The notes: generated from the letters alone by a model not told the origin. A stretch of DNA of 64,000 nucleotides from SSF14 sp046331245 (GCA_046331245.1 JAXLRH010000002.1:1-64000), one strand, 5' to 3'; positions 22,118 to 31,557 are shown, numbered from the stretch's first letter. Numbers and translations are program-made.

Positions 22118-22675
22118 ATGCGCATGCATCCCCTCACCGGCGAGCGCTCCTCCCTCGACCCCGACATGACGTTCCGGGAGCTCGGGGTCGTCGTCCGACC
22201 CATCGAGCCCGACGACGAGACGAGACTCGCAACCTTCCACAGCAATCTCTCCATCGAGACCACCCATTCGCGGTACTTCAGCCCGCACCCGACGCTCACC
22301 GAGCGCGAGCTCGAGTTCTTCACCCACGTCGACCATCGGGACCGGGAGGCACTCGTCGCCCTGCACGACGACGAGATCGTCGCCGTCGCACGGTACGAGC
22401 GCCTCGGCGCGCAGGCGGTTGCGGAGGTGGCGTTCGTCGTGGCCGACGCGTGGCAGCACCGCGGCCTCGGCAGCGCGATGTTCACGAGCCTCGCCGACCT
22501 CGCTCGAGCTCGCGGCGTGGAGCGGGTGGTGGCCGAGACGCAGAGCGACAACCGGGCCATGATCGCCGTGTTCGAGCGGTGCGGACTCCCCTCCCGCCAC
22601 GTCCTCGACCACGGCGTGTTCCACTACGAGATGCAGCTCGACCACGCCGACACGGACGACTCGCGCTCGAGCTGA
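22118..22675 (+). CDS. GNAT-family N-acetyltransferase
   Basis: A 185-residue protein. The acetyl-CoA binding motif A is VAEVAFVVADAWQHRGLGSAMF (Q-x-x-G-x-G), followed by LADLARARGVERVVAETQSDNRAMIAVFERCGL (motif B), the standard GNAT C-terminal half. The N-terminus (VVRPIEPDDETRLATFHSNLS...THSRYFSPHP) resembles the acetyltransferase module found in protein lysine acetyltransferases (Pat-like). The substrate is unknown. It is divergent from the SRPBCC-ArsR operon across the palindromic operators. Confidence 0.82.
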   Translation: MRMHPLTGERSSLDPDMTFRELGVVVRPIEPDDETRLATFHSNLSIETTHSRYFSPHPTLTERELEFFTHVDHRDREALVALHDDEIVAVARYERLGAQAVAEVAFVVADAWQHRGLGSAMFTSLADLARARGVERVVAETQSDNRAMIAVFERCGLPSRHVLDHGVFHYEMQLDHADTDDSRSS

Positions 22676-22715
22676 CGCGATTGCGACGGCCCGCCGCCGC
22701 CCCTACGTTCGCCCG

Positions 22716-23975
22716 GTGCCTCCTCGTCCCCTCCGACCCGCCCTCCTCGTCGCGCTCGCCGTCGCGGCGACGCTGCCTGCGTGCACGCAGACCGACGCCA
22801 GTGCCGCCGACACGACCACGACCACCACGACGCGCTCGTCCGAGCCGGCGAGGCTGACGCGGACCGGCTCGTCCTACGACGTGCCCTCACCGCTGCCGAC
22901 AGCTCCCCCCGGCTCCGTGATCGCCGCGACCCGGGCCCGCTCGACCGACGCGTTCCCGTCGGCCACCCGGCGCGAGGTGCTCTACCACTCGACCGATTTC
23001 GCCGGGAACGACGTCGCCGTCAGCGGCACCCTGCTGGTGCCCGACCGGACGCCGCCGGCCGGCGGATGGCCCGTCATCTCGTGGGCCCACGGCACCTCGG
23101 GCGTCGCCGACGTCTGCGCTCCCTCGACGACCGACAACCTCTTCTACAACGAGTACGCCCAGCAGGTGCGCGGCTTCCTCGCCGCCGGATACGCCGTCGC
23201 CGCATCGGACTACGTCGGACTGGGCACACCGGGCGTGCACTCGTACTCGATCGGCGTCGACCTCGGGAACGCGGTCGCCGACATCGTCGCCGCGGCTCGA
23301 CGGCTCGACAGCCATCTGTCGTCGACGTGGTTCGCCGTCGGCCACTCCGAGGGCGGCCAGGCCGTGCTCTTCGCCACCCGATCGGCCGCACGCCACCCCG
23401 ATCTCCGCCTCGCTGCCACCGTCGCCATCGCTCCGTCGAGCCACCTCGAGCTCGCACTCCCCTACATCGCCGCCGGCGGCCTCCCCGCCGACGTCGCGTA
23501 CGGCCTCTACCTGCTCGCCGGGCTCGGCCGCGTCGACCCGAGCGTCGACATCACGAAGCTCGTCGGCAGCGGAGGCCGGTCAGTGGTCGACCGCGTCACC
23601 ACCTCGGACTGCCTGCTCGACACCCTCGCCGACCTGAAGGACGTGCCGCCCACCGACGTGCTGGCGCTTCCCGCCGACACCATGACGTCGCTGTCGGCCC
23701 TCCTCGAGAAGTACGGCGACCCCGACCACGAGCCCACGGTGGGTCCGCTGCTGATCGTGCAGGGCGAGACCGACCACGACATCCCCGCAGCCGTCACCAA
23801 GCTGATGGCCGACCACCTGGTCGCGCTGGGCAGCGACGCCACCTACCGGGAGTACCCCGGCATGGACCACGACCGGGTGCTGGGCCCATCGATGTGCGAG
23901 ACGCTCGCATGGATGACCGAGCACGGCGGACCTGCGGCCACCTCATGCGTCGCCGAGCCCACCGACATGAGCTGA
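22716..23975 (+). CDS. Secreted LIP-family lipase/esterase, lipoprotein
   Basis: A 419-residue protein with a GTG start. The signal peptide ends in a lipobox (ATLPAC, Cys23) followed by a Thr-rich spacer. The alpha/beta-hydrolase core shows WAHGTSG, then the nucleophile elbow GHSEGGQ near 208-214, and an Asp/His pair in QGETDHDIP and PGMDHDRV. The spacing and DYVGLGTPG suit the secretory lipase (LIP) family of Actinobacteria. It probably hydrolyses lipids or esters at the cell surface. Confidence 0.82.
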   Translation: MPPRPLRPALLVALAVAATLPACTQTDASAADTTTTTTTRSSEPARLTRTGSSYDVPSPLPTAPPGSVIAATRARSTDAFPSATRREVLYHSTDFAGNDVAVSGTLLVPDRTPPAGGWPVISWAHGTSGVADVCAPSTTDNLFYNEYAQQVRGFLAAGYAVAASDYVGLGTPGVHSYSIGVDLGNAVADIVAAARRLDSHLSSTWFAVGHSEGGQAVLFATRSAARHPDLRLAATVAIAPSSHLELALPYIAAGGLPADVAYGLYLLAGLGRVDPSVDITKLVGSGGRSVVDRVTTSDCLLDTLADLKDVPPTDVLALPADTMTSLSALLEKYGDPDHEPTVGPLLIVQGETDHDIPAAVTKLMADHLVALGSDATYREYPGMDHDRVLGPSMCETLAWMTEHGGPAATSCVAEPTDMS

Positions 23976-23982
23976 GCCCCCG

Positions 23983-24618
23983 TCACTGCGTGACGACCAC
24001 CTCGCCGCGCATCCCGGGATGAATCGCGCACTCGTAGTGGAACACGCCGGGCTTGTCGAAGGTGACGTCGACGCGCTCCCCCTCCGCCAGCCCGCCGGTG
24101 ACGGCGCCGCCCGACACGTGCACCGAGAGCCGATGCGTGACCGGCTGGGCGTTGCGCCACTCGACGGTCTGCCCGCTCGAGATCCGCACCTTGCTCGACA
24201 GGAACGACTGCGCCTGGGCCTGGACGATCGCCTTCGGAGCCGCCGCCGGGGCCGATGTCGACGGGGCGGCACGATCGACGGGCGCACCGTCGTTCGAACG
24301 CAGCGGACCGAGAGCGAGCACGCCGATCACCAGCGCGGCGACACACCCGACCGCAGCGGCGAACGAGCGGTGACGGGTCGCCCGCTGGCGCGACGCGCGC
24401 TGCGACTCCTCGATCCGGCCCACGATGGATGCGGTCAGCGCCGGGTGCGGTGTGGCCGACTCGATGCGGAGCGATTGTCGGAGCGCTTGCATCTCCTGCA
24501 GCGCCAGGAGGCAGGCGGGGCAGGACGCGACGTGATGATCGACCGAGCGCTGCTCGATCTCGCTGCACTCGCCGTCGACGGAGGCCGACAGGCGCTCGAA
24601 CCACTCCTCACACGCCAT
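23983..24618 (-). CDS. Anti-sigma factor fused to a cupredoxin domain
   Basis: A 211-residue protein. Residues 1-60 are a ZAS-type zinc anti-sigma domain with HVASCPAC (His29, Cys33, Cys36). One transmembrane helix (about 82-102) follows. The outer part (130-211) is a plastocyanin-like fold with a complete type-1 copper set: His in THRLSV and Cys/His/Met in YECAIHPGM. It is divergent from the ECF sigma gene at 24739, the probable partner. Copper or redox state outside the cell could control release of the sigma factor; this is inference. The start at 24618 (MACEEW) fits the domain start. Confidence 0.8.
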   Translation of the reverse strand: MACEEWFERLSASVDGECSEIEQRSVDHHVASCPACLLALQEMQALRQSLRIESATPHPALTASIVGRIEESQRASRQRATRHRSFAAAVGCVAALVIGVLALGPLRSNDGAPVDRAAPSTSAPAAAPKAIVQAQAQSFLSSKVRISSGQTVEWRNAQPVTHRLSVHVSGGAVTGGLAEGERVDVTFDKPGVFHYECAIHPGMRGEVVVTQ

Positions 24619-24738
24619 ACGACACCTTGGTCGCTCGATCGGGCCGATTGGTTCCCGACAAGCGGTGGACATGTGCCACAGGCCGAAATGACGAAAGACC
24701 CTGGGGTATCACGGCCCGGGCATGGAAGAGTGACCGGG
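24619..24738. promoter_or_regulatory. Divergent promoter region of the sigma/anti-sigma pair
   Basis: A 120-bp region between the two divergent start codons. It should contain the promoters of both genes, and if autoregulated, an ECF-type promoter. I did not fix -35/-10 boxes with confidence. Confidence 0.35.
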
Positions 24739-25299
24739 ATGCAACGCCCCAGACGCCCCCGCCCCGGGCCCGCCTCGAGCGACCACCACGATCCGCTGTC
24801 GTCGCTGGCGTCCGCTGCCGCCGCCGGCCACAGCCAGGCCCTCGAAGAGCTGGTGCGCCTCACGCAGCCGGACGTGTGGCGGCTCTGCGTCGCCCTCGGC
24901 TCGCGCGGTCACGAGGAGGACCTGGTGCAGGAGACGTACCTGCGCGCCATCCGCTCCCTCGGTTCGTACCGGAGCGAGGCACCCTTCCGTTCGTGGCTCC
25001 TCTCGGTGGCCCGGCACGTGTGCGCCGACGACGTTCGCAAGCGGGAACGCCAACGTCGACTCCTCACCCGGGTCACGCCGACGGTGAGCGACGACACGCC
25101 CGAGCACGGCTACACCGAGACACTGCTCTCGCACCTCGATCCCGACCGCCGCGACGCCTTCGTCCTCACGCAGGTCGCCGGCGTGTCGTACGTCGACGCG
25201 GCGGTCATCCTCGGCTGCGCCGTCGGCACCATCCGCTCACGCGTGGCCCGCGCCCGCATCGACCTCCGTGAGCTCGTGGCGATCAGCGAGACCGCCTGA
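24739..25299 (+). CDS. ECF-type RNA polymerase sigma factor
   Basis: A 186-residue sigma-70 family protein. Region 2 is LVQETYLRAIRSLGSYRSEAPFRSWLLSVARHVCADDVRKRER (about 57-99). Region 4 is DRRDAFVLTQVAGVSYVDAAVILGCAVGTIRSRVARARIDL (about 139-179). There is no region 3, so this is an ECF sigma. It is divergent from the zinc/cupredoxin anti-sigma factor. A GTG at 24730 would add three residues. Confidence 0.88.
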   Translation: MQRPRRPRPGPASSDHHDPLSSLASAAAAGHSQALEELVRLTQPDVWRLCVALGSRGHEEDLVQETYLRAIRSLGSYRSEAPFRSWLLSVARHVCADDVRKRERQRRLLTRVTPTVSDDTPEHGYTETLLSHLDPDRRDAFVLTQVAGVSYVDAAVILGCAVGTIRSRVARARIDLRELVAISETA

Positions 25300-25315
25300 C
25301 CGACAGGTCGCATCG

Positions 25316-26350
25316 TCAGCCTCCATCGGCGACGCGGATGACCACCTTGCCCCGAGCCCGACCGTCGGCCACGTGCTGGAGGGCCGTGGCAGCGTCGCTC
25401 AAGGGGTAGGTCGAGCCGATCGCCGGCGTGACGCTCCCCGCCTCGATGAGCTCGGTGAGCGTGACGAGGTCCTCGCGGTTGTGTGAGCACAGCACCGTGC
25501 GCAGCCGTTGACCGAGGAACGGACTCATCGTCACGGCTCGCACCTGACGGCCGGCCCCTCCGAGCAGGAGACCCTCGGTCTCGCCGCCGGCGATCACCAA
25601 CGTGCCGTGCGCCGTGAGCGCTCGTCGGAGGTCCGAGAGCCTGCTGTTGCCGCCGACGTCGATGATCACGTCGTAGCGGCGCCCGCCGTCGGCGAAGTGG
25701 TCGACCTGATAGTCGATGACGTGGTCGACGCCGAGCGCCCGCACCATCTCGACCTTGGCCGTGCTGCAGACCCCGGTGACCTCCGCGCCGAACGCCTTCG
25801 CGATCTGCGCGGCGAACGAGCCCACTCCCCCGGACGCACCGATGACGAGCACGTGCTGGCCGCTGCGGACCTCGCCCCGGTCGCGGAGGGACTGCAGAGC
25901 GGTGAGCGCCGTGATGGGTGTCGCCGCAGCCTGCTCGAACGTGAGGTTGGCAGGCTTGGGCGCGATCTTCGACGCGCTCGCCACCGCATACTCCGCGAAC
26001 GAGCCGATGCCGACGCCGAACACCTCATCGCCGACCGCGGCGGTGGTGACGTCCTTGCCGACGGCGACCACCGTGCCGGCGACATCCGACCCGGGCGTCC
26101 GCACCTTCGGGACACGAACCCCGTAGCCCGCGAGCCGAATCGCCAGCGGGCGACCGGTGGTCGTGTGCCAGACGTCGCGCCCCACACCGGCGGCATGCAC
26201 CCGGAGCAGCACCTGATCGTCGCCCGCGACGGGGCGAGCGATCTCTTCGAGGCGGAGCACGTCGCCGGCTACCCCGTACCGGTCCCGCACGATGGCCCGC
26301 ATCGTGGTCGGGCGCGGAACGCTCGTCAGATTGCTCGTCGGGGCGCTCAT
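25316..26350 (-). CDS. Medium-chain NAD(P)-dependent alcohol dehydrogenase/quinone reductase family
   Basis: A 344-residue MDR protein. It has the GroES-like N-terminal domain (LRVHAAGVGRDVWHTTTGRP), the PGSDVAGTVVAVGKDV segment, and a Rossmann domain with GASGGVGSFAAQIAKAFGA (176-194). No catalytic zinc cysteines are seen, so a zinc-free quinone oxidoreductase-like reduction is likely. Its start overlaps the stop of the flavoprotein gene upstream by 4 nt. It is last in the four-gene operon headed by the site at 28574-28631. Confidence 0.85.
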   Translation of the reverse strand: MSAPTSNLTSVPRPTTMRAIVRDRYGVAGDVLRLEEIARPVAGDDQVLLRVHAAGVGRDVWHTTTGRPLAIRLAGYGVRVPKVRTPGSDVAGTVVAVGKDVTTAAVGDEVFGVGIGSFAEYAVASASKIAPKPANLTFEQAAATPITALTALQSLRDRGEVRSGQHVLVIGASGGVGSFAAQIAKAFGAEVTGVCSTAKVEMVRALGVDHVIDYQVDHFADGGRRYDVIIDVGGNSRLSDLRRALTAHGTLVIAGGETEGLLLGGAGRQVRAVTMSPFLGQRLRTVLCSHNREDLVTLTELIEAGSVTPAIGSTYPLSDAATALQHVADGRARGKVVIRVADGG

Positions 26351-27363
26351 CGCGTCCCCCCGGCCAGGAGCACGGCGGCCTCGGCATCCTCGGCGATGAG
26401 GTCGGCGTTGATCGCGATCCCCGCCATCCCGCCGGCGGCGGCCGCCTGGAGCACCTGACCCCGGGCGTCGGCGGCGTTGCCCGCCGCGTAGAGCCCGGGA
26501 ATCCTCGTCGCTCCCATCTGGTCCGTCTCGATCACGCGTCCCCGACCCGTCGGGTCCGGCACCGGCTCGGCCCCGAGCGACGCGATCGCCCGAGCGCGGG
26601 GCTCGAACGGCGGATCCACCACGACCACATCGGCGGGGATCACCTCGCCACCGGCGAGGCGGACACCGGCGATGCCCTCACCGGTCGACAGCACTTCGAC
26701 GACCGGCCGCTCGACGACCCGGATGCCCCGGGCCTCCAGGCGCTCCCGGACTGCGTCGCCGGGGGCGGCGCCCTCGTGCACGACGAACGTGACGTCGTCG
26801 GACCACTGCCGGAAGAGTGCCGCCTGTGCCGGGCCTCCGGGTCCGGTACCGACGACGACCAGCGCCTGATCGCGCACCTCCCATCCGTGGCAGTACGGGC
26901 AGTGCACGACGCCTCGGCCCCACTGCTCGGCCAGCCCCGGGATGTCGGGCAGGACGTCGCGAAGCCCGGTTGCGAGGAGCACCCGGCGTGCGAGCACGGT
27001 CGATTCCTGTCCGGTCATCTCCTGGTCCGCACCGGCGAGCATCGTGATCGCCCGGAAGCGTCCGTCCGGATCTCGAACGACGTCCGCCACGTGGCCGGTG
27101 CGGAGTTCGGCGCCGTACCGACGCACCTCGTCGCGTCCGATCGCCAGGAAGTCGCCGGGCGGGATCGCCTCGTGGCCGAGGTACCCGTGCATGTGGGAGG
27201 CGGGCGCGTTGCGCGGCTCGCCCCCGTCGATCAGCAGCACGGACCTGCGGGCCCGGGCGAGGAGCAGGCCGGCGGCGAGCCCGGCGGCACCGCCCCCGAT
27301 GACGAGGACGTCGACCTCCTGAGTCGACCGGTCACCGGTCGTTGCGTCGAGTGTCGTCACCAT
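26347..27363 (-). CDS. FAD-dependent thioredoxin-reductase-like oxidoreductase
   Basis: A 338-residue two-dinucleotide-binding flavoprotein: FAD motif VLVIGGGAAGLAAG (about 20-33) and a second GTGPGGPAQAA motif for NAD(P). The sequence CPYCHGWEVRDQ (about 152-163) takes the place of the thioredoxin reductase CxxC. The C-terminal YAAGNAADARGQVLQAAAAG is typical of the class. The partner disulfide or quinone is unknown. It follows the PPOX gene by 2 nt and overlaps the MDR gene by 4 nt. Confidence 0.85.
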   Translation of the reverse strand: MVTTLDATTGDRSTQEVDVLVIGGGAAGLAAGLLLARARRSVLLIDGGEPRNAPASHMHGYLGHEAIPPGDFLAIGRDEVRRYGAELRTGHVADVVRDPDGRFRAITMLAGADQEMTGQESTVLARRVLLATGLRDVLPDIPGLAEQWGRGVVHCPYCHGWEVRDQALVVVGTGPGGPAQAALFRQWSDDVTFVVHEGAAPGDAVRERLEARGIRVVERPVVEVLSTGEGIAGVRLAGGEVIPADVVVVDPPFEPRARAIASLGAEPVPDPTGRGRVIETDQMGATRIPGLYAAGNAADARGQVLQAAAAGGMAGIAINADLIAEDAEAAVLLAGGTR

Positions 27364-27365
27364 GA

Positions 27366-28016
27366 TCAGTCACCTCCGAGGATCTTGGCGGCGTACTCGT
27401 CGATCGTGATCGTGCCGCCCTCTGCGTCGGCGAGACCGCGGAACCGCTCCGGCAGGACGTCCTGCAGGAGGTCGATTCGCTTCCAGTCCGCCAGCGGCGC
27501 GCTCCCGTTCTCGTCGGGAACGTGGGCCGCCGGCACCGAGGACGCCTGCGGGGTGATGTACCGCGGGCAGTTGACGAACGACTCGGTCACCGTCGCCCGC
27601 ACCACGAGGTCGGCGCCTGGGTATGCGTCGAGCAGCGGGCCCTCCTCGATCACGACGGCGTCGGCGTGGACCCGCACTCGGTGAGGCGTGTCGAAGTCCA
27701 TGAACAGGAGCCCGATTCGGCCGTTGTGCGCGATGTTCCCCATCGAGAGGAACATGCCGTTGCCGTCGTAGCTCGGGAACACGATGGTGGTCTCGTCGAC
27801 CACCTGCACGAAGCCCGGCACACCGCCCTTGTGCGACACGGTCGGGTGACCGAGGTGGTTCACCGTGCTGAGGAAGAAGAACGCACGGGACTCGATGAAG
27901 GTCCTGGCGAGATCGTCGATGGTGGGTTGCACGGTGAGCGCCTCGAGGGTGTCGGCCAGCGTTCGGCTGTCGAATCTGTCCTGGTAGGCGCGGTGCTCGT
28001 CGCTGTAGAAGGTCAT
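27366..28016 (-). CDS. Pyridoxamine 5'-phosphate oxidase-like FMN-binding protein
   Basis: A 216-residue split-barrel flavoprotein. The PPOX core is visible in FFFLSTVNHLGHPTVSHKGGVPGFVQVVDE, IVFPSYDGNGMFLSMGNIAHNGRIGLLFMDF and HRVRVHADAVV, and the NCPRYITP segment matches the larger PPOX subgroup linked to flavin reductases. It lies between a membrane protein gene and the FAD oxidoreductase in one operon, which suggests a redox detoxification or electron transfer role. The ATG at 28016 is chosen from the family start. Confidence 0.82.
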   Translation of the reverse strand: MTFYSDEHRAYQDRFDSRTLADTLEALTVQPTIDDLARTFIESRAFFFLSTVNHLGHPTVSHKGGVPGFVQVVDETTIVFPSYDGNGMFLSMGNIAHNGRIGLLFMDFDTPHRVRVHADAVVIEEGPLLDAYPGADLVVRATVTESFVNCPRYITPQASSVPAAHVPDENGSAPLADWKRIDLLQDVLPERFRGLADAEGGTITIDEYAAKILGGD

Positions 28017-28060
28017 GAAGGTCTCCTGGGGTCGTTGACAGGTGGGGTGGTCGGGAGTGG

Positions 28061-28576
28061 TCACGATCCGAACCGGACGCCGGCGAGGATCTGGATGGTC
28101 AGGACGATGGCGAGGGTGATGTCGACGGCGGCGCAGTAGGGCGGCCACCACCGGATTCCTCGCACGAAGTGGGTGCGGTGCTGCCAGTAGTCCTTGGCGC
28201 CGTGGGCGGCGTAGCCGACGACCAGCAGCCAGGCGGTCGAGGTGACGGCAGCCACCGCCAGCGTGAGGAACGCGGCCACGACGGCGCTCTCGGCGGCGAT
28301 CACCTTCGGGCGTCCGTCGGCGACCGCGAAGCCGATGTAGATCGCGGCGATCAGCACGAGGAGGATCGACTGGACGGCCGACGGCGTGAGCCACCAGATG
28401 ACGAGCGGCGCCGCCGCCTGGGCCAGGCCGAAGGCGATCCCCACCAGCACCGGCGTGCGGTGGGCGGCGTGTTCGTGTGCGCCCCGAAGGCCGGTTCGGT
28501 GTCCGCTGCGGGGTTCGGTGCGGGGCTCGGTTCGGTGGTTCCGGCTCGCCACGTGGCGCTTGTCCTCGGTAGTCAC
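28061..28576 (-). CDS. Small integral membrane protein heading the oxidoreductase operon
   Basis: A 171-residue protein. After a charged, repetitive N-terminus (HRTEPRTEPRSGHRTGLR) there are four or five membrane helices (VLVGIAFGLAQAAAPLVIWWL, AVQSILLVLIAAIYIGFAVA, VVAAFLTLAVAAVTSTAWLL, ITLAIVLTIQILAG; each read by eye) and a short HGAKDYWQHRTHFVRGIRWWPPYCAAVD loop by position. Family unknown. It starts with GTG exactly 55 nt after the shared promoter motif, so it is the first gene of the regulated operon. Confidence 0.7.
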   Translation of the reverse strand: MTTEDKRHVASRNHRTEPRTEPRSGHRTGLRGAHEHAAHRTPVLVGIAFGLAQAAAPLVIWWLTPSAVQSILLVLIAAIYIGFAVADGRPKVIAAESAVVAAFLTLAVAAVTSTAWLLVVGYAAHGAKDYWQHRTHFVRGIRWWPPYCAAVDITLAIVLTIQILAGVRFGS

Positions 28577-28631
28577 GTCGTCAGCGTCGCCCTAAGGGGT
28601 GTACGACGACATCGGGACCAACCCCTCAGAT
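28574..28631 (-). promoter_or_regulatory. Shared promoter/operator motif, copy 1 (upstream of the oxidoreductase operon)
   Basis: On the minus strand: ATCTGAGGGG-TTGGT-CCCGATG, then CCTTAG and CGACGCTGA, then the GTG start 55 nt after the first base. Copy 2 at 31558-31612 has the same blocks at the same spacing (about 40 of 55 bases identical, no gaps). The LuxR regulator gene starts just outside on the other strand, so this site could also affect it. Confidence 0.7.
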
Positions 28632-28657
28632 CGCGGAAGCGGCGATACTTGGGGGCC

Positions 28658-31540
28658 ATGGCGGACCGTCCCGATATCCGAGGCTTCGTCGGGCGCGCCG
28701 ACGAGCTCGCCGAGTTCGATCGAGCGACGGCCAGTGCCCGCGACGGTGTGCCCGTGGTGCTCGCCGTGAGCGGCGAGGCGGGAATCGGCAAGACGACGTT
28801 CGTGAAGGAGGGAGCGAGCCGCTCGAACGTCCCCCTTCACGTCGGGCGTTGCGTGCGGATGGGCGGCGACGTGATCCCGCTCGCCCCGCTCGCCGACCTC
28901 CTCCGTCAGATCCACCGTGCCCACCCCGACCTGCTCACCGACGGCCCGGAGATGGCTCCCCTCACCCGGTGGATGGGTGGCGAGCTCGATGATCGTGCAG
29001 CGGCCGGCACCGCCACGACGAGCCTGTTCGTCGCCGTGCTCGAGCTGCTCACCCGGCTCGCCGACGACGCGATCGCCATCGCCGTCGAGGACCTCCACTG
29101 GGCCGACGCACTCACCTGGGACTTGTTCGAGTTCCTCGCCCGCAACCTCGTGGACGAGCGGGTCGTGCTCGTCGGCACCTACCGCACCAGCGAGGTCTCC
29201 ACGGCCGCCCAACGCCGACGGCTCGCCGGCCTCCCGCTCCTCTCCGGTGCTCGACGCATCCACCTCGAGGGGCTCGGTCGCGCCGACGTCGACACGTGCG
29301 TCACGGGGCTGCTCGGCGCTCCGGCGCCGTCGCACGTCGTCGACGAGATCCTCGCTCGCGGGCAGGGGAACCCCTTCTTCACCGAGGAGCTCGTGGCGGC
29401 GCACGTCGCCGGCGAGGCGATCCCCGTCGTCCTCTCCGACCTCATCTCGGCCGACGTCGCCGCGCTCGACGAGCCCACGCGACAGGTGCTCCGAGCCCTC
29501 GCGACGGTCGGCCGGGAGACGAGCCACGACCTGCTCAGCCGCATCTCGGGACTGGACGAGGCCGCCGTCGAGGCTGCGGTCCGCGTCGCCGTCGAGGCGC
29601 AGCTCCTCGTCGTCGACCGTGCCACCGACGCGTACCGCTTTCGGCACGCGCTCATCGGCGAGGTCGTCTACGCCGACCTGCTGCCGTCGGAACGCAACCG
29701 CTTCCACCGCCGGGTCGCCGACGCGTTGGGCGAGCAGGCCGACGGTGTGCTGGCCCGCCCCGATCGAGCCGGCGAGCTGGCCGTCCACCTGGACCGTGCG
29801 GGCGACCGCGACGCCGCGTTCTCCGCCCTGCTGTCGGCTGCCGACGCATCCCAGGAGATCGCCCCGGCCACCGCGCTCGCGCACCTCGAGCGAGCGTTTG
29901 AGCTGTGGGACACCGTGACCGAGGTGAGCGCGGACGAGCAGCGCAGCCACCGCATGTGGCAGGCGGCCGAGCTCGCCGCCGGAGCGGTCGGCAACGCACG
30001 AGCCGTGGAGCTGGCCCAGGGTGCCGTCGTCCTCGGCCCGCCTCCCGAGGGCGAGTCCCGGGGCCACGAACGGTTGGCCCGCTACCTGTGGGGAGCCGGT
30101 CAGATCGCGGCAAGCCGCGCCGAGTTCGAGCGGGCCGTCGCACTACTCCCCGCCGACGCTTCCGTCGACGCGGCGCCCGTGTACGCCGGTCTCGGCCAGG
30201 CCGAGCTCATGTCCGGCCACTACGAGGCGGCAGACGGGTGGTGCCGGCGCACGCTGGAGGCGCTGGGTACACCCGAGGTCGATGTGTCGTCGTGGGTCAT
30301 GGCGCGCCGTGTCCAGGGCGTCGTTCGCAGCTGCCTCGGCGATCCGGATGGTGGGGTCGAGCTGTGTCGCGAGGCGTGGCAGTCGGCCCCGACGGCCCTG
30401 GGTCGCGCCCTGGCGACGCTGTACCTCTGCGTCGCCCTGCTCGACGCGGGGCGAAACGAGGAGGCGGTGAACATCGCGCTCGACGCCGTCGTCGAGGGCC
30501 AGCTCGCCGGGATGGACGCCAGCTACGGCGGCTACTCCGACGCGCTCGCTGCCGAGGGGCTCGGCCGGATGGGGCGCTGGGACGAGGCGGCGGCCTTGCT
30601 GGTACGTCACGCGTCCGACGACACGCTTCCCGTCGGCAACATGCGGGTCGCAGGGATCGGCGCCACGCTCGCCGCGCGACGGGGCGATGCCGACGAGGCC
30701 CGGCGGCTGCTGGCCATCGCTGCCGCACAACCCGTGGACGGCTGGCATCGGACGACCCTCGACATGACCATTGCCTGCGTGCACCTCGCCCTCGGCGACT
30801 GGGCCGAGGCTGCGGCAGCGGTGGAACGGGCTCGGGCCGAGGTTCCCGTCGACGTCGTCCTGTGGTCGGCCCGCTTCGTCATGGCCGGCGTCGAGGCGGA
30901 GGTCGAGCGGGCGCTGGACGCCGTCGCACGCCAGGAGCCGATCGACGTCACCGAGGTGCTCGGCCGGCTCCGGCAGCAGATCGAGGCGGTGGAGTCGCTG
31001 CCCGGGGGAACCCCGTCGCTCGACACGCTCGCGCACCTCGCCCAGGCGCACGCACACCTCACGCGGCTCGCGGCTCCGGACCCCGACGCCTGGGCGACCG
31101 CCGCACGACGATGGGCCGATCTCGGCGACCAGTGGCGGATCGCCGTCGCGATGCGACACGAGGCCGAGGCCGCGTCGACGACCGGCGCCGTCGACCGCGC
31201 CGCATCGACGCTCCGGGAGGCGCACCGGCGGGCATCCGAGCTCGGGGCGACCCCGCTGCTCGGCGAGCTCGACGCGTTCTCACGTCGCACTCGGCTCAGC
31301 ATCGACGCTCCGGAGCGGGTGATCCTCGACGACACGTCGATCGATCGCCTGGGGCTCACGACACGCGAGGCCGAGGTGCTCGGCCTCGTCGCGGCCGGCC
31401 GCACCAATCGGCAGATCGGCACGGACCTGTTCATCTCGGAGAAGACCGCGAGTGTCCACGTCTCCAACATCCTCCGCAAGCTCGGCGTGACCAGCCGGGT
31501 CGACGCCGCCGCGGTGGCGCAACGCCTGGGCATCACCTGA
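28658..31540 (+). CDS. Large ATP-binding LuxR-family regulator (LAL type)
   Basis: A 960-residue protein. The N-terminal AAA/NACHT-like ATPase has FVGRADELAEF, Walker A GEAGIGKTT (39-47) and Walker B AIAVEDLHWAD near 142. A long TPR-like helical middle follows (about 400-880). The C-terminal LuxR helix-turn-helix is LTTREAEVLGLVAAGRTNRQIGTDLFISEKTASVHVSNILRKLG (898-945). LAL regulators bind ATP and an inducer, then activate operons nearby. Two copies of one motif flank this gene, before the divergent redox operon and the downstream carotenoid-oxygenase-like gene, making it the likely activator of both. Confidence 0.9.
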   Translation: MADRPDIRGFVGRADELAEFDRATASARDGVPVVLAVSGEAGIGKTTFVKEGASRSNVPLHVGRCVRMGGDVIPLAPLADLLRQIHRAHPDLLTDGPEMAPLTRWMGGELDDRAAAGTATTSLFVAVLELLTRLADDAIAIAVEDLHWADALTWDLFEFLARNLVDERVVLVGTYRTSEVSTAAQRRRLAGLPLLSGARRIHLEGLGRADVDTCVTGLLGAPAPSHVVDEILARGQGNPFFTEELVAAHVAGEAIPVVLSDLISADVAALDEPTRQVLRALATVGRETSHDLLSRISGLDEAAVEAAVRVAVEAQLLVVDRATDAYRFRHALIGEVVYADLLPSERNRFHRRVADALGEQADGVLARPDRAGELAVHLDRAGDRDAAFSALLSAADASQEIAPATALAHLERAFELWDTVTEVSADEQRSHRMWQAAELAAGAVGNARAVELAQGAVVLGPPPEGESRGHERLARYLWGAGQIAASRAEFERAVALLPADASVDAAPVYAGLGQAELMSGHYEAADGWCRRTLEALGTPEVDVSSWVMARRVQGVVRSCLGDPDGGVELCREAWQSAPTALGRALATLYLCVALLDAGRNEEAVNIALDAVVEGQLAGMDASYGGYSDALAAEGLGRMGRWDEAAALLVRHASDDTLPVGNMRVAGIGATLAARRGDADEARRLLAIAAAQPVDGWHRTTLDMTIACVHLALGDWAEAAAAVERARAEVPVDVVLWSARFVMAGVEAEVERALDAVARQEPIDVTEVLGRLRQQIEAVESLPGGTPSLDTLAHLAQAHAHLTRLAAPDPDAWATAARRWADLGDQWRIAVAMRHEAEAASTTGAVDRAASTLREAHRRASELGATPLLGELDAFSRRTRLSIDAPERVILDDTSIDRLGLTTREAEVLGLVAAGRTNRQIGTDLFISEKTASVHVSNILRKLGVTSRVDAAAVAQRLGIT

Positions 31541-31557
31541 TCCACGGGGTCTCCGAC

